The notes under the pieces were generated by a model. That model was not told the DNA's origin. It ran no database searches and worked only from the letters and a program-made list of their open reading frames with translations. A stretch of DNA of 64,000 nt from Tenacibaculum adriaticum (GTDB lineage: Bacteria; Bacteroidota; Bacteroidia; Flavobacteriales; Flavobacteriaceae), in the NCBI RefSeq assembly GCF_008124875.1, contig NZ_VNIA01000004.1, positions 112,709 to 176,708 of the forward strand, in the 5' to 3' direction. A program made the position numbers and the translations under genes. Positions 39,274-47,416 of the stretch are shown here, piece after piece. Every line of letters begins with the position of its first letter. Position 1 is the first letter of the stretch.

Positions 39274-39798
39274 CTATTCTTTAATAAACTGTAAGTCCAC
39301 AACAAGCTTAATAGTATCACTTACCACTATACTTCCTGCCTCTGTTACCGCACTCCATGTTAAATCGAAATCTTTTCTATTCACTTTTCCAGTGATTTCA
39401 AAACCTGCTTTGGTTTGTCCATAAGGGTCTACAGCTAATCCATTAAAATCTACATCTAATATAATTTCTTTGGTTTTATCTCTAATTGTTAAATCTCCAA
39501 CTAATTTGTCTCCATCAAAAGATTTTGATTTAAAAGTCAATTCTGGATATTCTTCTGCATTGAAAAAGTCATCTGATTTTAAGTGTGCATCTCTATCACT
39601 ATTTTTAGTATTGATAGAATCAACATTTGCTACAAATTTAAAATCTGCATTTACGAAATTTTCGTTTTCTGTTTCAGCCGTTGCGCTGAAGTCTTCGAAG
39701 TGTCCTGTTACTGTAGAAATCATCATATGCTTAACTTTAAAGCTTATTTCTGAATGTGCTACATCTAAATTCCATTTTGTTTTTACTGCTGTTTTCAT
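39274..39798 (-). CDS. YceI-family protein
   Basis: About 174 residues from the Met at 39798; an in-frame ATG ten codons earlier lacks family similarity. WNLDVAHSEISFKVKHMMISTVTGHF is the standard YceI opening, followed by KSDDFFNAEEYPELTFKS and LVGDLTIRDKTKEI. The fold is a lipocalin-like barrel that binds an isoprenoid or other amphiphile in known members. Here there is no signal peptide, unlike the second YceI protein at 60571-61110, so it should be cytosolic. The Crp/Fnr gene upstream on the same strand is a likely regulator. Confidence 0.9.
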   Translation of the reverse strand: MKTAVKTKWNLDVAHSEISFKVKHMMISTVTGHFEDFSATAETENENFVNADFKFVANVDSINTKNSDRDAHLKSDDFFNAEEYPELTFKSKSFDGDKLVGDLTIRDKTKEIILDVDFNGLAVDPYGQTKAGFEITGKVNRKDFDLTWSAVTEAGSIVVSDTIKLVVDLQFIKE

Positions 39799-39903
39799 TT
39801 TACTTTTGTTTTGATTATTATACGTCAATATTGACCTTACAAAAGTGCAACGAATAGCTACCTAGTTCCAATGAAGTAGATTAGGAAAAATGGTTGAAGT
39901 AGT

Positions 39904-40494
39904 TTAAGATTTCTTTTGAACCTTGTTGTTTCTAATCTTAGATAAGAACTCAGGTGTCATTCCTAAAAAAGATGCTAAAGCGTATTGAGGTAACCGTTGA
40001 GCTATATGAGAATATTTACTCATAAATTGGTCGTAACGCCTTTCTGCAGATAATGTTATATTATGTGTAATTCTACGTTGAAAAAATGCTAAACCTCGCT
40101 CTGCAATAATTCTGAAAAAAGTTTCAAACTTATGATTTACTTGTTTTAGTTCCTTTTGTTTTTCATAATGTACGCGTAGTATTATACTATCTTCAAGAGC
40201 AATTACAAAAGATGTAGCTGGTTGTTGGTATATAAAACTATTATAATCGGTAATCCACCAATTCTCAATGGCAAAAGAAGTAGTGTGGTCGTTACCTTCG
40301 TCTGTAACCACATACGACCTGAAAGCCCCTTTAACTACAAAATGTACATGATGAGCAATAAAATTAGGTTGCACAATGAATTGTCTTTTTTTTACTTTTA
40401 TCTCCTCAAAACAGCTGACGAATTGATTTACTTCATCTTCATTTAAATCAACAAAGTTTTGAATGTATTGAGATAATATTTTTTTTGAATTCAT
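39904..40494 (-). CDS. Crp/Fnr-family transcriptional regulator
   Basis: A 196-residue protein with an N-terminal cyclic-nucleotide-like domain (KRQFIVQPNFIAHHVHFVVKGAFRSYVV) and a C-terminal helix-turn-helix (RLPQYALASFLGMTPEFLSKIRN). It resembles the regulator at 38012 in layout but is clearly divergent in sequence. It lies 76-106 bp upstream of the YceI gene on the same strand. The effector is unknown. Confidence 0.88.
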   Translation of the reverse strand: MNSKKILSQYIQNFVDLNEDEVNQFVSCFEEIKVKKRQFIVQPNFIAHHVHFVVKGAFRSYVVTDEGNDHTTSFAIENWWITDYNSFIYQQPATSFVIALEDSIILRVHYEKQKELKQVNHKFETFFRIIAERGLAFFQRRITHNITLSAERRYDQFMSKYSHIAQRLPQYALASFLGMTPEFLSKIRNNKVQKKS

Positions 40495-40558
40495 TGAAAT
40501 TAAATGCTTTGGTAACTTCTCAAAGTAAAATTAACTAATTAAAATTATATTGAAATCG

Positions 40559-41350
40559 TCATAATAAGTTCTTTGGGCTCATTCCAAATTGTTTTTTAAA
40601 TGCAAATGAAAAATGAGATAAATCTTCAAAACCTAAATCAATATATATTTCGGATGGTTTTTGTTTCTTTTTATTAATGAGAAAATAAGCCTCTTGTAAC
40701 CTTTTTTGAATCAACCAACGGTTGGGTGTTTCGTTAAATATTTGTTTAAAATCTCTTTTGAATGCCGAGAGACTTCTACCCGTAAGATATGCAAAACGCT
40801 CAATACCTACATTGAATTTGTAATTTTGATTCATGAACTCTTCCATGTTTATTTTTTCGGGTTTACCAAAGTCGAAAAACACTCCATATAATTCTGGCTG
40901 CATTTCTAACAAGATAAGTAAGAGTTCTTCTCGCTTAGTATCTTGAATTTCTTTTTCAATCTTCCCTATACCATTATAATAAGGTATTAATGAACTTATA
41001 AAACTTGGTATTTGTTCATTTTTATCTAAATGAATAAATGCTTCTTTAGGTTTGTATTTTTCTTTTTTGAGTTGGTGTTTTTCTAGAAATTGTTTAAGAA
41101 ATATTTCATCAAAAATTACGACTACCTTTTCAAATTCATCGTTTTCTTTTTGCTTGTTATATCTCGCTAAATGGTTTTTACGAACAATACAATAATCGCC
41201 AGACTTCATTGTAATATAATTACTGCCATCATAACCATTTAAGATTCCTTTTGCCAAAAACAAAAACAAATGTTCTGGTATAAATTGTTCTGGTGAAATC
41301 TCGGGCCCTATGTAACACGATTTTATGTCCATTACTTTATTTAATGACAC
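40559..41350 (-). CDS. AraC-family transcriptional regulator
   Basis: A 263-residue protein with a cupin-like N-terminal part (LFLFLAKGILNGYDG, MKSGDYCIVRKN) and the double helix-turn-helix of AraC/XylS at about 165-262 (FAYLTGRSLSAFKRDFKQIFNETP, PSEIYIDLGFEDLSHFSFAFKKQFGMSP). Its start codon overlaps the 3' end of the upstream reductase gene by 14 bp, so it is co-transcribed with the two SDR genes and probably regulates them. Confidence 0.9.
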   Translation of the reverse strand: MSLNKVMDIKSCYIGPEISPEQFIPEHLFLFLAKGILNGYDGSNYITMKSGDYCIVRKNHLARYNKQKENDEFEKVVVIFDEIFLKQFLEKHQLKKEKYKPKEAFIHLDKNEQIPSFISSLIPYYNGIGKIEKEIQDTKREELLLILLEMQPELYGVFFDFGKPEKINMEEFMNQNYKFNVGIERFAYLTGRSLSAFKRDFKQIFNETPNRWLIQKRLQEAYFLINKKKQKPSEIYIDLGFEDLSHFSFAFKKQFGMSPKNLL

Positions 41351-42386
41351 TAAATTTAATTAAACTATTGGCTGTATCGGTTATAATAATTTCTTTATTT
41401 CGAGGTTTCCAGCCTAAAATTTTTTTAGCTTTTTCATTAGAAATAGTTTTGATAATACCTACTTGAGAAGCAACAGATTTAAGTTCTGGTTTAAAATTTG
41501 ATAGAATTTTTACTAACCAATTAGGAAGTACTTTTTTAGTAACCTTTTTCGAGTATTTATTTTGCTGTTGACGCAGAATTTTTGCAGTTTCTGGTAAAGA
41601 AGTAGTCTCATCAGAACTTGTTAAAAAACGTTGATTTTTAGCCTCTTTACTTATCATAGCTTTAATATGGATATCAGCAACATCTCTGACATCAACAATA
41701 CCAAAAAAGACTTTTGGTGTTGCAGACATTTTTCCACTCATGAGTTGTTCTATCAGTTGTACTGAACTTGAAAAGTCTTTACCTAAAATTGGGCCAAAAA
41801 TACCAACAGGGTTAATAACGGTTAATTCTAACGGGTTTGCTTCCGTTTTAATGAAACTCCAAGCAGCTTGTTCAGCTAGTGTTTTTGATTTGATATATGC
41901 GCCAATATTTGTATTAGGATCTGTCCAATCTTGTTCAGAAAAAATATGATTTTCAGGGTTAATACTGTAGCCTATTGCGGCAAAGGAAGAGGTCATTACA
42001 ACACGCTTTACACCTGCTTTTTGAGCAGCTTTTAGCACTCGAAGCGTTCCTTCTTTAGCAGGAATAATTAATTCGTCTTCATCTTTTGGTTCATCCGAAG
42101 GAAAAGGCGAAGCAAGATGTAATACATATTTACAGTCTTTTACTGCCTCGTCCCAATTAGCATCTTTTGTTAAATCGGCTTCAATAAATTCGAGATTATC
42201 AAAGGAAGTTATGCCTCCGTTTTTAAGCATTTCCAGAACATCTGTTTTTCTTTCCAAAGAGCGTATAGTAGTTTTTACTTTATATCCCTGTTGCAATAAT
42301 TGAACAATGGTATGTACACCCAAAAATCCTGTACCTCCTGTTACTAAAACTCTTGTATTTAAATTATTTGATTCCATCATTTTCAA
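41337..42386 (-). CDS. NAD-dependent epimerase / dihydroflavonol-reductase-like SDR
   Basis: A 349-residue extended SDR. RVLVTGGTGFLGVHTIVQLL is the NAD(P)-binding Rossmann motif, RS at the end of beta 2 favours NADPH, VVMTSSFAAIGY carries the catalytic Ser, and YIKSKTLAEQAAW the Tyr-x-x-x-Lys pair. These fit the aldehyde/dihydroflavonol reductase group. The substrate cannot be told. It sits between another SDR (2 bp upstream) and an AraC regulator (overlapping), forming a three-gene unit. Confidence 0.9.
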   Translation of the reverse strand: MKMMESNNLNTRVLVTGGTGFLGVHTIVQLLQQGYKVKTTIRSLERKTDVLEMLKNGGITSFDNLEFIEADLTKDANWDEAVKDCKYVLHLASPFPSDEPKDEDELIIPAKEGTLRVLKAAQKAGVKRVVMTSSFAAIGYSINPENHIFSEQDWTDPNTNIGAYIKSKTLAEQAAWSFIKTEANPLELTVINPVGIFGPILGKDFSSSVQLIEQLMSGKMSATPKVFFGIVDVRDVADIHIKAMISKEAKNQRFLTSSDETTSLPETAKILRQQQNKYSKKVTKKVLPNWLVKILSNFKPELKSVASQVGIIKTISNEKAKKILGWKPRNKEIIITDTANSLIKFSVIK

Positions 42387-42388
42387 TT

Positions 42389-43585
42389 TTAAAATATTAT
42401 ACCAGTCATATTCTCACAAATTTTCAATACTTGGTCAGCTGATTCCATATCTAAAGCATATTGTCTTACTCCGAAAGGGGCATTACTATCATTAGGGACT
42501 AGTTTTGCTATATTACAATCTTCTAAATACAAACCTCCTTTTCCATTTAATTCAGGACTGACTGCTGCCCATGCTGTTGTAGCACCGCCTTCTTTTACTG
42601 TTTTGTATATATCTCCAACGTTTTCTGGATTTCTAAAAAAGTTCAATAACCAAGTATAGTTGATTGCCCTCGATAATTTTGCAGAAGCTTTCATGAACTG
42701 AACTTTAGTATTGGAAGCAATACCTACTTGGGATGAAGCAAAAAGATCTGATGAAGGGATTGGACCTGGATGAACCGCAAACGTCCTAATATCTGAGTCT
42801 CTTAACAACTCATCCAATTTAACGGTCAAAAGAATTAATGCTGTTTTACTTTGGACATAGGATATCATTCCGTCATATTTAGTATGTTCAAAATTTACAT
42901 CATCAATGAGAACATTACTTAAACGATGCCCACGAGATGATAAATTGACAATACGAGCTCCGTTTGCTTTTTTCAAAGCTGGAAGCAATTTCATTATTAA
43001 TTCATAATGCCCTAGAACATTCGTTGCAAACTGTAATTCGTATCCTCTTTTATCTCTTATCAATGGGATATTATATATTCCTGCACTATTTATAAGTGCA
43101 TGAATTGGACGATTGGATTTTAAGAACTTTTGGGTAAAAGCCTCTATTGATTTTGGTTTTAACAAATCCAAATATTCTATCTCAATATTTGGCAATCCTT
43201 TTAGCTTTCTTTTAGCCCATTCTACATCCCTTGCTAAAGCAATTACTGTTGCCCCTCTACTTACAAATGCTTTTGTTGCTTCTCTACCAGTTCCACTATG
43301 TCCGCCAGTCATTACAATTATTTTACCCTTTAAATCAAGCCCCTGCACAACATCCACAGCTTCTGTATGATGATCAAAATTATTGTCTATTGGAATTTGG
43401 AATTCGTCAGGAATAATAGGTCCTGTGTAAAGAGGTGATTTTGCTGCTTTATCATTTATAGCAATATAAACTGCTGATCCAACTATAAGTAGAATAAAAC
43501 TAAATATAGTAACACCTAAAAGACGTATTATTCTTTTTAATATTGACTTTTTTGGTTTGTTTGAATTATCTTCCATTGTTTTCAT
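42389..43585 (-). CDS. Membrane-anchored SDR (retinol-dehydrogenase-like)
   Basis: A 398-residue protein. Residues about 15-37 form a single transmembrane anchor (LGVTIFSFILLIVGSAVYIAI). The SDR domain follows, with TGGHSGTG in the nucleotide loop, NSAG, NLSSRG and YVQSKTA (Tyr-x-x-x-Lys). The C-terminal extension (GGLYLEDCNIA) is also seen in plant-type and bacterial WW-oxidoreductase/retinol-dehydrogenase relatives. A start at 43576 is an alternative. First gene of the SDR-SDR-AraC unit. Confidence 0.87.
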   Translation of the reverse strand: MKTMEDNSNKPKKSILKRIIRLLGVTIFSFILLIVGSAVYIAINDKAAKSPLYTGPIIPDEFQIPIDNNFDHHTEAVDVVQGLDLKGKIIVMTGGHSGTGREATKAFVSRGATVIALARDVEWAKRKLKGLPNIEIEYLDLLKPKSIEAFTQKFLKSNRPIHALINSAGIYNIPLIRDKRGYELQFATNVLGHYELIMKLLPALKKANGARIVNLSSRGHRLSNVLIDDVNFEHTKYDGMISYVQSKTALILLTVKLDELLRDSDIRTFAVHPGPIPSSDLFASSQVGIASNTKVQFMKASAKLSRAINYTWLLNFFRNPENVGDIYKTVKEGGATTAWAAVSPELNGKGGLYLEDCNIAKLVPNDSNAPFGVRQYALDMESADQVLKICENMTGIIF

Positions 43586-43725
43586 TTTTATGGAACAAAA
43601 TTCTTTATAAATTTTGCAATAAACTTTGTTAAAAAGTCCAATTTTATTTCAATTGAAAAATTAATTTTGTTGTAAGATTTTAAAATTTACTTTTTAATTT
43701 AATTTATTAGTTTGGAATTTGTTTC

Positions 43726-44926
43726 TCAATATTTGTATGTCCTCACTTTTCTTTCAATTACTCTGGTATAAATATATGTAGTAGCTATTTTAGAATAGCC
43801 TAATAATTTGGATACTGTTTCTATTCGCACACCATTGCTTAAAGTTATAGTGGTAGCAAATGTGTATGTCCAGCTATGTAAAAGGTTAGATTCTTTTTAA
43901 TGCTACTACATGAATCAGCTATTTCTTTTAGGTATGAGTAGAGCTTTTGATTGAAATATTAGGGAATAAGGTTTTTGTTTTCTTTGCTTTTATATGGTCT
44001 TTGTATTTTACAATAAGCATTTCTGTTTGAGGTAAAATTGGGATTTTAACCTTGTTATGTGTTTTCTGCCTGTTAGTAATTATCCAACGACCACCATCAA
44101 TACCAATAGCAATATTATCTTCGTTGAGGTTCATTACATCTATATATGATAATCCTGTATAACAACTAAAAACAAATAAATCTTTAACGAGCTTCAATCT
44201 TTCTATTTCAAAGTCTTTTTCAATAATAGCTTGCAGCTCATCTTCTCGTAAAAACTCACGTTCATTTTTAATGTAAGTTGGCTTGAATTTTATAAAAGGA
44301 TCTTTATCTATCCATTCCATCTTATAAGCCAACGTAACCATTTTACGAAGTCTTTGGATATGCTTCATAACCGTATTGTTTTCCATTTGCTTTTGATGGT
44401 CCTCTGGAACATAGGAACGCAAGAACTTTTCAAAATCGACTAGAAAACGAAACGTAAGTTGAGACAAATAGATGTCTTGTATTCTCTTTTTGGTTAGAAA
44501 TAGCTTGATATACTTTTGAGTAGTGAAGTAGTTCTTTAAAGTGCCATAAGTTAAAGATTCGCTCATTTGGGTATTATGGTAATCTACTAATGTTAGTAAA
44601 GAGTATTTTTCGCTATCCTCTCCCAGGAAACGAGCCTTTATGGATTGAGCACAGATAAACGCTTTTTCTTTAACCAATTCATCGTGAGCTTCATAAATTC
44701 TATTTTTAACCTGGTCTAAATATCTGTTGAGTAATCTAGATTCTTGTTTGTTTCCTTTAGCTCTTCCTTTGTTGGAATCCCATTCAGATAAGATTACTTT
44801 TCTTTGTAAACTGATATTAGCGCGTTTACCGTTTACGGTTACTCTGGCAAAAACTGAAACTTGATTGTTTTTAATACGTGTTGCATTAACCCAAAATGAC
44901 AGGGTAAAGGTGGTTTGTGATTGCAT
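43726..44926 (-). pseudogene. Decayed IntDOT-like tyrosine recombinase
   Basis: The open part (44926 down to about 43952) encodes a Bacteroidota integrase: a SAM-like arm/core domain (LSFWVNATRIKNNQ, SLQRKVILSEW), then the catalytic domain with TGLSYIDVMNL, where the first catalytic Arg is Ser, as known for CTnDOT integrase. Near 43952 one A is missing and the frame shifts. The rest is readable in the next frame to a TGA at 43726-43728: IAGHTFATTITLSNG, SKLLGYSKIATTYIYTRV. The conserved Arg of the RH pair is Gly (codon 43869-43871), and the LGH position is Tyr. Frameshift plus two active-site losses mean it is dead. Confidence 0.85.
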
Positions 44927-45100
44927 AGTTGTCGTCTTTTAATTAAACATTCATTCAAGACGAAAGTCAAATCAACTATTTCAATTACAATATTTTAAGT
45001 ATCTATTCGGTTCACACCTTTTATGTTTTAAAACTGTGAACCGAATTGTGAACCGAATTAAACCATATAATATCAATTCTTATGATAGTCTAAAAACCAT

Positions 45101-45134
45101 AAAACCTTGTAAATAATACGATTTACAAGGTTTT
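45101..45134. terminator. Perfect 14-bp hairpin near att region
   Basis: AAAACCTTGTAAAT at 45101-45114 is exactly complementary to 45121-45134, with a 6-base loop and T-rich right side. It could be a terminator or a structural part of the attachment region. Confidence 0.55.
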
Positions 45135-45158
45135 AGTTTTCTTTAGTATTCATTTTAG

Positions 45159-45173
45159 TCGGGGTGGCAGGAT
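45159..45173 (-). other. tRNA 3'-end fragment, probable attachment (att) site
   Basis: On the minus strand the sequence reads ATCCTGCCACCCCGA. This is the T-arm 3' half plus acceptor strand of a bacterial tRNA (usual form: TTCGAATCCTGCCACCCCGAC). The rest of the tRNA is absent. Elements that insert into a tRNA 3' end leave such a duplicated piece at their far end. On that reading, the element lies to the right and the old chromosome to the left. Confidence 0.45.
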
Positions 45174-45351
45174 GATAACTAAACTGCCACTATGTAGTAA
45201 AATCAATACTTTCAGAAATAGACTAAAACAGAGTGAACCGAATTGTAGACCTATTAGTTAGATTGAAATAGTATTTTTTATCTGAACGTCTTACTACAAA
45301 TTTACGATTTTAACTCCATTAAAACCAGTCAATTTGCATCAAATATTATGA

Positions 45352-45549
45352 TTAATCTATTAAATATTTGTTGACAATTTCTTCTTCTATACCACTGTAT
45401 TCAACGAATTCTTTGATTGTAACAAATTGGTAAGATTCTTTGCCAAAGAAGTTTTTAATATCATTTAAAAGCTTACGTCCATAGCGCTCACTTCTTCCTG
45501 TGATGCGCTGAATATCTTTTGGGTATATGCAAGCTCTTTTTTGATTCAT
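45352..45549 (-). CDS. Small winged-helix-like protein
   Basis: A 65-residue basic/acidic mixed protein (IYPKDIQRITGRSERYGRKLLNDIK, then FVTIKEFVEYSGIEEE). The pattern suggests a small helix-turn-helix of the excisionase/MerR-like type: a DNA-contact helix around RSERYGRKLL and a wing before FVTIKEF. It is transcribed away from the DUF6266 cassette across a 220-bp region with two inverted repeats and may act as the cassette's repressor. Function is inferred from context only. Confidence 0.55.
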   Translation of the reverse strand: MNQKRACIYPKDIQRITGRSERYGRKLLNDIKNFFGKESYQFVTIKEFVEYSGIEEEIVNKYLID

Positions 45550-45632
45550 GATACTTTATCTATGCTTTATCTGTACATCATCCATACATTATTATTTTAT
45601 GATGGTGATGGTGGTGATGCGTTGTTAAAATG

Positions 45633-45656
45633 TTGACAACACGATAGTGTTATCAA
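45633..45656. promoter_or_regulatory. Inverted repeat TTGACAACAC-N4-GTGTTATCAA
   Basis: Two 10-base arms at 45633-45642 and 45647-45656 with one mismatch and a 4-base spacer, in the divergent region between the small HTH gene and the DUF6266 cassette. A repressor operator is the likeliest reading. Confidence 0.5.
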
Positions 45657-45667
45657 TATTTTAATGA

Positions 45668-45703
45668 CGTTTTTGGTTTTATCGGAATGTATGACCAAAA
45701 ACG
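45668..45703. promoter_or_regulatory. Perfect inverted repeat CGTTTTTGGT / ACCAAAAACG
   Basis: The arms at 45668-45677 and 45694-45703 are exact complements separated by 16 bases, 69 bp before the DUF6266 start. The spacing suits a dimeric regulator bound on one DNA face. Confidence 0.5.
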
Positions 45704-45771
45704 GAATTTGCTTTTTTACAACGAGCCATAAAGTTACGTGATTTGACATATTAATCAAAAAACGAATTATT

Positions 45772-46527
45772 ATGGCAAAACAAACTGGAATTATTAAACT
45801 AAAAGGAACTATTGGTGGTATTTCCTTTTACAAAACTACTGACGGACATCTAGCACGTGAAAAAGGCGGTGTTGATGCAAGTCGTATTGCGAATGATCCT
45901 GCGTTTCAGAGAACGCGTGAAAATGGGTCTGAATTTGGACGTGCTGGTAAAGGTGGTAAAGTATTACGAAACGCTATTCGTGTGCTTTTGCAGAATGCAA
46001 AAGATAAACGTGTAGTAAGTAGATTAACAAAAGACCTTTTGGCTATTGTTAAGACAGACACAACCAATGAAAGAGGATTGAGAACAGTACAAAACGGTAA
46101 TTTAAGCTTATTAGAAAACTTTGAATTCAATTTGAATGGTAAATTAGGCACAACTTTGTTTGCTGCATTTACAAAAGCATTTGACCGTGTTACTGGTGAT
46201 GCAACTTTAACTATTGCTGCCTTTTCTCCAACTGTAAGAATTGCAGCTCCAACAGGAACAACCCATTTTAAGGTGGTTATGGGTGCATCTGAATTGGATT
46301 TCGAAAATGAAACCTCAACATTTGAAAATGATGAGACTGCAATTCTTCCTTATACAGCTGCAAATACTGCTGCAATTGTCTTAACAGCTTCATTGACTGT
46401 AAATTCAACATTGCCTGTTGTTCAGGTGTTGGGTGTTGAGTTTTATCAAGAGGTTAATGGCCAAATGTATGAACTTAAGAATGGCGCTTACAATGCTTTG
46501 GCTGCTGTTACTATTGATGCTCTATAA
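45772..46527 (+). CDS. DUF6266-like protein, possibly structural
   Basis: A 251-residue protein without a signal peptide. The N-terminus (GIIKLKGTIGGISFYKTTDG, then REKGGVDASRIANDPAFQRTREN) is the hallmark of the Bacteroidota family I know as DUF6266. The C-terminal ~110 residues are rich in A, T, V and beta-forming residues (TLTIAAFSPTVRIAAPTG, NTAAIVLTASLTV), resembling an Ig-like or phage-tail/capsid surface domain. The function is unknown. It heads a compact four-gene cassette with a lysin-like DUF5675 protein and two membrane peptides, so a phage-derived structural role is a guess. Confidence 0.7.
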   Translation: MAKQTGIIKLKGTIGGISFYKTTDGHLAREKGGVDASRIANDPAFQRTRENGSEFGRAGKGGKVLRNAIRVLLQNAKDKRVVSRLTKDLLAIVKTDTTNERGLRTVQNGNLSLLENFEFNLNGKLGTTLFAAFTKAFDRVTGDATLTIAAFSPTVRIAAPTGTTHFKVVMGASELDFENETSTFENDETAILPYTAANTAAIVLTASLTVNSTLPVVQVLGVEFYQEVNGQMYELKNGAYNALAAVTIDAL

Positions 46528-46529
46528 TT

Positions 46530-46952
46530 ATGGAATTAGTATTGGATAGAGCATATTTTAAAGAGGGTACTGACGGTACTCTCTTTCGCTCTAATACTTT
46601 TTTGTGTCACACTATTGAATTGCCCTGGAATAATAACAAGCGAAATGTGTCTTGTATTCCTGAAGGTACTTATGAAGTAGAACCTCGTTTTTCTAAACGT
46701 TTTAAGCATCATTTACATATTAAAGGTATTCAAAATAGACGTTTAATTCTGTTTCATCCTGCAAATAATGCTTTAAAAGAATTGGAAGGTTGTATTGCAC
46801 CGGTAACTTATTTAGGCGGTATTGGAAAAGGCGTTTACTCAAGAGATGCTATGCAAAAATTATTGTCTTTAGTGTATCAAGCTAAAGACCGAAAAGAAAC
46901 TGTTTTATTAACTATTAAATCTCAAAATTATGAACATAGTAGAACGTTATAA
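46530..46952 (+). CDS. DUF5675-family protein
   Basis: A 140-residue protein, probably DUF5675: GTLFRSNTFLCHTIELPW, CIPEGTYEVEPRFS, and RLILFHPANNALKELEGCIAP. The CI-PEGTY and HPAN...EGCI patterns recall small peptidoglycan-active or L,D-transpeptidase-like folds, but a defined active site is not evident. It starts 2 bp after the DUF6266 stop, and the next gene overlaps it by 23 bp. The cassette order (bulk protein, this protein, two small membrane proteins) resembles a phage structural-plus-lysis module. Confidence 0.7.
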   Translation: MELVLDRAYFKEGTDGTLFRSNTFLCHTIELPWNNNKRNVSCIPEGTYEVEPRFSKRFKHHLHIKGIQNRRLILFHPANNALKELEGCIAPVTYLGGIGKGVYSRDAMQKLLSLVYQAKDRKETVLLTIKSQNYEHSRTL

Positions 46953-47172
46953 AAAATCAACTCCGAAATTCTTTAAAACTTTACGAAACATTGGCATTGC
47001 ATTAGCTACTGCAGGTGGTGCTATCATAGCTACCCCAATTAGTATGCCAGCTCTTGTCGTTACTATTGCTACTTATATGACTGTTGCTGGAACTGTAGCT
47101 ACTGCAGTAAGTCAAGCGGTTGTTAAAGATGATGATAATACAGAAACTGATGAGGCTAACGATGGATTATAA
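46930..47172 (+). CDS. Small holin-like membrane protein
   Basis: An 80-residue protein: a basic N-terminal segment (ERYKKSTPKFFKTL), two hydrophobic stretches (NIGIALATAGGAIIATPIS and ALVVTIATYMTVAGTVATA) and an acidic tail (KDDDNTETDEAND). This is the general shape of a class II holin. It overlaps the DUF5675 gene by 23 bp and the next gene by 11 bp, so translation is coupled. Holin function is inferred only from shape and context. Confidence 0.65.
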   Translation: MNIVERYKKSTPKFFKTLRNIGIALATAGGAIIATPISMPALVVTIATYMTVAGTVATAVSQAVVKDDDNTETDEANDGL

Positions 47173-47341
47173 TACCAAATCTGCCATTGTTGGTGGTACT
47201 TTATTTTCCTCAATTATAAATATTAGTGTTGAGGATTTGATTACTACCACTATTTTGGCATTTGTAGGGGCTTTGGTCAGTTTTATTGCCTCGATGCTGT
47301 TCAAATCTATTATTAAGTTTATTAAGAAACTCAAAATGTAA
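47162..47341 (+). CDS. Second small membrane protein of the DUF6266 cassette
   Basis: A 59-residue protein from the ATG at 47162 (chosen over an upstream in-frame ATG at 47120 because it gives the usual short overlap with the preceding gene). One or two hydrophobic helices (SAIVGGTLFSSIINI and ILAFVGALVSFIASMLF) are followed by a basic tail (KSIIKFIKKLKM). Compatible with a holin or a spanin-like partner; no family recognised. Confidence 0.6.
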   Translation: MDYNTKSAIVGGTLFSSIINISVEDLITTTILAFVGALVSFIASMLFKSIIKFIKKLKM

Positions 47342-47345
47342 ATAT

Positions 47346-47372
47346 AAGCCCAGGATCTTTTTGGGCTTTCTT
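47346..47372 (+). terminator. Terminator closing the DUF6266 cassette
   Basis: AAGCCCA at 47346-47352 pairs with TGGGCTT at 47362-47368, followed by TTCTT. It separates the cassette from the hipBST module. Confidence 0.7.
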
Positions 47373-47416
47373 ATACTTAACCTTTTCAGTTAAATATAAA
47401 ATCTATATTTCACTTT

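Larger units (their letters stand above)
45005..45245. repeat. Four copies of GTGAACCGAATT
   Basis: The 12-mer occurs at 45036-45047 and 45048-45059 as an exact tandem, again at 45233-45244, and inverted at 45005-45015 (11 of 12 bases). Such short direct and inverted copies beside an integrase gene fit recombinase arm-type sites or operators of the integrase promoter. Confidence 0.7.
44927..45351. other. Attachment-site-like intergenic region
   Basis: About 425 bp with dense structure and no gene: four copies of a 12-mer, a 14-bp hairpin, a tRNA 3'-end fragment and nested inverted repeats (listed separately). It resembles the att region of a CTnDOT-type or tRNA-targeted element. Confidence 0.6.
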
